From Aliihoeflea sp052435735 (GTDB lineage: Bacteria; Pseudomonadota; Alphaproteobacteria; Rhizobiales; Rhizobiaceae), in assembly GCA_052435735.1 (NCBI GenBank), contig JBQVNB010000002.1, positions 124,001 through 188,000 of the forward strand: a stretch of DNA of 64,000 nucleotides, in the 5' to 3' direction. Positions 60,406 to 64,000 of the stretch are shown here, one piece after another (within the stretch, counting starts at the first letter, position 1; each line of letters begins with the position of its first letter). A program made the translations under genes and the position numbers. The notes beneath the pieces are model-generated. The model did not search any database, had not been told where the DNA came from, and saw nothing but the letters and a program-made list of their open reading frames with translations.

Positions 60406-62361
60406 ATGAAACTGTCAATGCCCAGAACGGTTTTGTGGAGGCCGCTCAGCTTCCTCCTGGACTGCGCGGTCGCGGCCATTGCGTTTCTGGCGGCCTACGG
60501 CATCGTGTTTCGCATCGAATTCGTGCCTTCCGTGCCGGGAATCGCCGAAAAGACGCTGATGTTTACGGCGATCTGCGCCGTCTCCTTCATCCTCTTCGCC
60601 ACGCATCGCGGCTCCTGGCGCTTCGTTTCGCTGCCGGAGATGATGAATCTCGGCAAGGCCACGGTCCTTGCAGTGGTCGTCTACACGGCCGGCGCGTTTC
60701 TCGTTTCGCGCGGCAGCAACGTGCCCAGAAGCGTACTGATTTTGACCAGCTTCCTGATGTTCGCCGGGCTTGCGGGTCCGCGCATCATGTATCGGCTGGC
60801 GGTCGAGGGCGGGTTTCTGCGCCGCGGCATCCGCAAGCATGCGGCAGGCACCCGCTACGTGTTGATCCTCGGCTACACATCCGAGGCCGATGCGTTCATC
60901 CGAGCGACGCGGCGCTCGCCCGTCAATCAGTTCGACGTCGTCGGCATACTCGACGACCGCATCACTTCGCAGTCGATGCAGGGCGTGCGCGTCTATGGCC
61001 GGCTCGACGAGATCGATGCCGTCGTGGCCCGTTTGAAGCGCCAGCGGGTTCACGTTTCGGAACTGGTCGTCGCGGAATCGCGGCCGGATCGGCAACGGCT
61101 GATCGAGATCGTCGACCGGGCAACGGCCGCCGGCCTCAGGACGACGCGCATTCCCGACCAGATGGAAATGTCGCATGTCGGCCCGACCGGCGTGCTTGAA
61201 CCGCGCCCGATCGAGATACGCGAACTCCTCGGCCGGACCGAGATCGTCACCGACGTGAGTTCGGTCGCCGACCTCATTCGCGGCAAGGTCGTGCTGGTGA
61301 CCGGCGCGGGCGGGTCGATCGGCTCCGAACTCGTCCGGCAGATCGCGCAGTTCGATCCCAGCCGCCTGGTGTTGACCGACAATTCCGAGCACAACACCTA
61401 CCTGCTCGACACCGAAATCCGCGACAGCTTTCCGCATCTCGATATCGTCACCCAGCTTGTCAGCGTGCGCGACGCCCTGCGGCTCGATGCGGTTTTCGCC
61501 ACCCACCGTCCGCAGATCGTTTTCCACGCGGCCGCGCTGAAGCATGTACCGATCGTCGAAGACAATCCGATCGAAGGGATCAAGACCAACGTGATCGGCA
61601 CGCGCAACGCGGCCGATGCGGCGCTGAAGCACGGCACCGCCATCTTCGTGATGATCTCGACCGACAAGGCCGTCAATCCGACGAATATCATGGGCGCGTC
61701 GAAGCGGGCTGCCGAGGCTTACTGTCAGGCGATCGACGTGACGTCGGCGACGACCCGGTTCAAGACCGTGAGGTTCGGCAATGTCCTGGGGTCGAACGGT
61801 TCGGTCGTGCCGCGCTTTCAGGAACAGATCCTGACCGGCGGTCCGGTGACCGTCACGCACCCGCAGATCGTCCGTTATTTCATGACGATTCCCGAAGCGG
61901 TGCGCCTGGTTCTCCACGCCACCGCGAAGACGCTGGACACCGGTCCGGAGCGCGGCACGATCACCGTCCTCGACATGGGCAAGCCGGTGCGGATTCTCGA
62001 CCTGGCCGAGCGGATGATCCAGCTTGCGGGGCTGCGGCCCGGCATCGACATCGAAATCTCATTCATCGGCCCGCGCCAGGGCGAAAAGCTCTACGAGGAG
62101 CTTTTCGATCCGAGCGAACTCAAGGATTCGCATCTCGACGACGGCTATGTCATCGCTCTGCCGCGCATTATCGACGGCACCTTGATGAAGCGCACGCTCA
62201 ACAATTTGCAGAAAGCCGCCGAGGCGGAGGATGCCGGGCGGGTCATCGACCTGCTGCGGCATATCGTGCCCGAATACCAGCCGGCCCCACCATCGCAGCA
62301 GGCCCGACTGGACGATGCGAATATCGACCGCGCGCTTGCGCCGGTGCGCCCGGCCGAGTGA
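60406..62361 (+). CDS. Membrane-bound UDP-HexNAc 4,6-dehydratase (WbpM/CapD type)
   Basis: A 651-residue protein with four N-terminal membrane helices (about 15-125), a first Rossmann-like domain (VLILGYTSEADAFIRATRRS, about 140-270) and the catalytic extended-SDR domain (about 290-600): VTGAGGSIGSELVRQIAQFD, VFHAAALKHVPIVEDNPIEG, ISTDKAVNPTNIMGASKRAA. The catalytic triad is of the S-M-K type (Met in place of Tyr before GASK), as in WbpM. Such enzymes convert UDP-GlcNAc to the 4-keto-6-deoxy sugar used for O-antigen or capsule. It is divergent from the epimerase across 158 bases. Confidence 0.93.
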   Translation: MKLSMPRTVLWRPLSFLLDCAVAAIAFLAAYGIVFRIEFVPSVPGIAEKTLMFTAICAVSFILFATHRGSWRFVSLPEMMNLGKATVLAVVVYTAGAFLVSRGSNVPRSVLILTSFLMFAGLAGPRIMYRLAVEGGFLRRGIRKHAAGTRYVLILGYTSEADAFIRATRRSPVNQFDVVGILDDRITSQSMQGVRVYGRLDEIDAVVARLKRQRVHVSELVVAESRPDRQRLIEIVDRATAAGLRTTRIPDQMEMSHVGPTGVLEPRPIEIRELLGRTEIVTDVSSVADLIRGKVVLVTGAGGSIGSELVRQIAQFDPSRLVLTDNSEHNTYLLDTEIRDSFPHLDIVTQLVSVRDALRLDAVFATHRPQIVFHAAALKHVPIVEDNPIEGIKTNVIGTRNAADAALKHGTAIFVMISTDKAVNPTNIMGASKRAAEAYCQAIDVTSATTRFKTVRFGNVLGSNGSVVPRFQEQILTGGPVTVTHPQIVRYFMTIPEAVRLVLHATAKTLDTGPERGTITVLDMGKPVRILDLAERMIQLAGLRPGIDIEISFIGPRQGEKLYEELFDPSELKDSHLDDGYVIALPRIIDGTLMKRTLNNLQKAAEAEDAGRVIDLLRHIVPEYQPAPPSQQARLDDANIDRALAPVRPAE

Positions 62362-62432
62362 GATGCGGTGCGAGGGTCCACCTTCCGCCTCTTTTCCTCG
62401 ATAGCCCGATGGCTTATCTGCAAAGTTTCGAC

Positions 62433-62455
62433 GGGGAGGTGCAACCGCGCCTCCC
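62433..62455 (+). terminator. Possible terminator hairpin after the dehydratase gene
   Basis: GGGAGG and CCTCCC form a short GC-rich stem around TGCAACCGCG, followed by TATTGACTTGTTT. It lies in the 208-base gap before the GT4 gene. Stem is short and the T run interrupted, so support is modest. Confidence 0.35.
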
Positions 62456-62569
62456 TATTGACTTGTTTCGAATGCGGCAGACACGGCGCAATTCGATAGG
62501 GCGCGACGGTTACGCTGACGCTTGCTTCTGAGCGGCAACACCGCGATCGGCCCCAAGAGAAAGTTCGGT

Positions 62570-63889
62570 ATGTCTCGAGTTTCCATGATCGTGTGGAATA
62601 ATTTCCGCAACGACGCGCGCGTGCTGAAGGAAGCCGAGACGCTTCAGGCAGCCGGACACCAGGTGACGGTGTTCGCGCTCTACACGCCGGGCGAAACGCA
62701 GCGGCGCGAGACGCTCGGGTCCGGTGTCAAGGTCGTCCGCGTGATGCGCAGCCCGTTCTGGACCCTGCGCCAGCGTCTTGGCCTCACTGCAAGGCCGGCA
62801 GGTGATCCTGCGCCAAATGCGGCCTCGTCTGTCCCGACAAAGCCGGCGCCGCGCAGCAAGCTTCGTCTGGCGGCCGGCATCGTCACGCGTGGGACGACGC
62901 ACAGCGCGCTCCTCGCCGCGCTCGTCGCATCGCGCCCCGATGTCGTCCACGCACACGATTTCAACACGCTTCCGACCGCCTGGCTCGCCTCCGTGTTCGC
63001 CCGTGCCTCGCTCGTCTATGACGCGCACGAGATCAGCACCGATCGCGAGGGCTATGCGCGTGAGCGCAAGTTCATCGGCTGGATCGAGAAGCATCTGATG
63101 CCCCGCGCCGACGCGACGATCACCACCACCGACGCGCGCGCGCAATTCTTCGCCCGCGCCTATAAGGTGCCGCGGCCGATGGTTCTCCAGAACCGGCCAC
63201 GCCGGCAGCCTTGGGCGCCGTCGACCCGCATTCGCGACGAACTGGGACTGCGCGAAGACTGGCCGATCATCGTCTATCAGGGCGGCATTCAGTCCGGCCG
63301 GGGCCTCGAGCGGCTCGCGGCTGCGGCGGCATCGGTTCCGGGCGCCTATGTCGTCTATGTCGGCAGCGGCAAGTCGGAACCCGCCGTCCGCAAGGTGATC
63401 GCCGAATTGAAGCTCGAGGAACGGGTGAAGCTGATCCCGAAGGTCGATCTCGACCAGTTGCCGGACTACACGCGATCGGCCGATATCGGCGTGCAGCCGA
63501 TCGAGAACACCTGCCTCAACCACTACACGACCGACTCCAACAAGCTGTTCGAGTACGTCATGGCCGGACTGCCGGTCGTGGCGTCGGATTTCCCGGAGAT
63601 CCGCAAGATCGTCCAGGCCGACAGTCTCGGCATCCTCGTGCCCTCCGACGACACCGACGCACTGGCGGCGGCGCTGCGGCGGATGGTCGAGGATCGCGGG
63701 CTGCGCGAGACCTTCGCGGCCAATGCACGCAACGCCACCGAACGGCTGAACTGGGAAGCGCAGGAGCATCTTCTGGTGGAGATGTATGCCCGCCTGACCG
63801 GCGCGGCGGGAATCGCGCAGCCGTCCGGCAGGGACGGGGCCGATACCCAAGCCACGCCCCGCGCCCTTACGCCGGCGGACCACCCGTAG
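62570..63889 (+). CDS. Glycosyltransferase family 4 protein
   Basis: A 439-residue GT-B enzyme. The N-terminal domain has SMIVWNNFRNDARVLKEAET and VVHAHDFNTLPTAWLASVFA; the C-terminal nucleotide-sugar-binding domain has IIVYQGGIQSGRGLERLAAA, YVVYVGSGKSEP and the E-x7-E-like LFEYVMAGLPVVASDFPEIR. A disordered-looking linker rich in P/A (about 80-105) and a C-terminal tail are additions. It probably builds the same surface glycan as the neighbouring sugar-nucleotide genes. The ATG at 62570 follows AAGAGAAAG. The following 111 bases to the window end hold no recognisable feature. Confidence 0.9.
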   Translation: MSRVSMIVWNNFRNDARVLKEAETLQAAGHQVTVFALYTPGETQRRETLGSGVKVVRVMRSPFWTLRQRLGLTARPAGDPAPNAASSVPTKPAPRSKLRLAAGIVTRGTTHSALLAALVASRPDVVHAHDFNTLPTAWLASVFARASLVYDAHEISTDREGYARERKFIGWIEKHLMPRADATITTTDARAQFFARAYKVPRPMVLQNRPRRQPWAPSTRIRDELGLREDWPIIVYQGGIQSGRGLERLAAAAASVPGAYVVYVGSGKSEPAVRKVIAELKLEERVKLIPKVDLDQLPDYTRSADIGVQPIENTCLNHYTTDSNKLFEYVMAGLPVVASDFPEIRKIVQADSLGILVPSDDTDALAAALRRMVEDRGLRETFAANARNATERLNWEAQEHLLVEMYARLTGAAGIAQPSGRDGADTQATPRALTPADHP

Positions 63890-64000
63890 TGATGGTGGGT
63901 CAAATCATGGTGAAACATGTCGCTCATGACGCTATGCTGCCGCGCGCCAACATCTGCCGAGGCCGCATGCAGGGCAAGTCGACCGATCGAAATGGGATAG

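Overview
This is a GC-rich stretch (about 63-65 % by eye) of an alphaproteobacterial chromosome, most likely from the Hyphomicrobiales (Rhizobiales). The evidence is a cyclic beta-1,2-glucan locus (ndvB-type synthase, ndvA-type exporter, OpgC-type modifier), a dapD/dapE/argB/pyrimidine-5'-nucleotidase/truA/fmt/def/rmuC block of the kind seen in rhizobia and Brucella, a GGAAC...TT promoter of the EcfG (RpoE2) general-stress type, and a CCCTCCCCACAAGGGGG-type intergenic inverted repeat. The genus cannot be fixed from the sequence alone. No rRNA, tRNA, transposase, integrase or CRISPR array was seen.

Layout. 1-0.5 kb: end of a TPR (TadD-like) gene. 0.5-0.8 kb: inverted repeat. 0.8-14 kb: housekeeping genes, comprising a luciferase-like oxidoreductase, rmuC, def-fmt-GNAT-truA, dapD-DUF805-dapE-membrane protein, a LOG-family protein, a copper chaperone, a small stress protein, a pyrimidine 5'-nucleotidase, an EamA transporter, and argB followed by a DUF4160/DUF2442 pair. 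14.1-17.1 kb: an ECF sigma factor, its RskA-like anti-sigma factor, a mini-lipoprotein, a secreted fasciclin-domain protein and a Tat-exported MsrB, which look like one envelope-stress module. 17.2-19.7 kb: MATE and AI-2E-family transporters. 19.8-22.8 kb: a five-gene arsenic operon (arsR, LMW-type arsC, acr3, glutaredoxin-type arsC, arsH). 23.1-27.8 kb: a complete branched-chain-amino-acid-type (HAAT) ABC importer. 27.9-39.8 kb: the cyclic glucan locus, including an 8.5 kb synthase gene. 40-45 kb: an RND pump and adaptor with a divergent TetR regulator whose palindromic operator lies between the -35 and -10 boxes of the pump promoter. 45-47 kb: a GT25 glycosyltransferase and an O-antigen-ligase-like protein. 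47.0-47.8 kb: an SDR. 47.9-54.5 kb: a three-gene operon of transglutaminase-DUF2126, circularly permuted ATP-grasp/alpha-E, and a second transglutaminase. 54.4-63.9 kb: sugar-nucleotide and polysaccharide genes (manC, manB, glmS, an epimerase, a WbpM/CapD-like dehydratase, a GT4).

Two modules stand out. The transglutaminase/ATP-grasp/alpha-E operon has all the parts of a peptide-bond-making and peptide-bond-breaking pathway, but its product is unknown. The sigma/anti-sigma/fasciclin/MsrB set mirrors in content the mycobacterial SigK-RskA-MPT70/83 system. A third, genome-scale observation is that seven of the nine convergent gene pairs overlap at their 3' ends.
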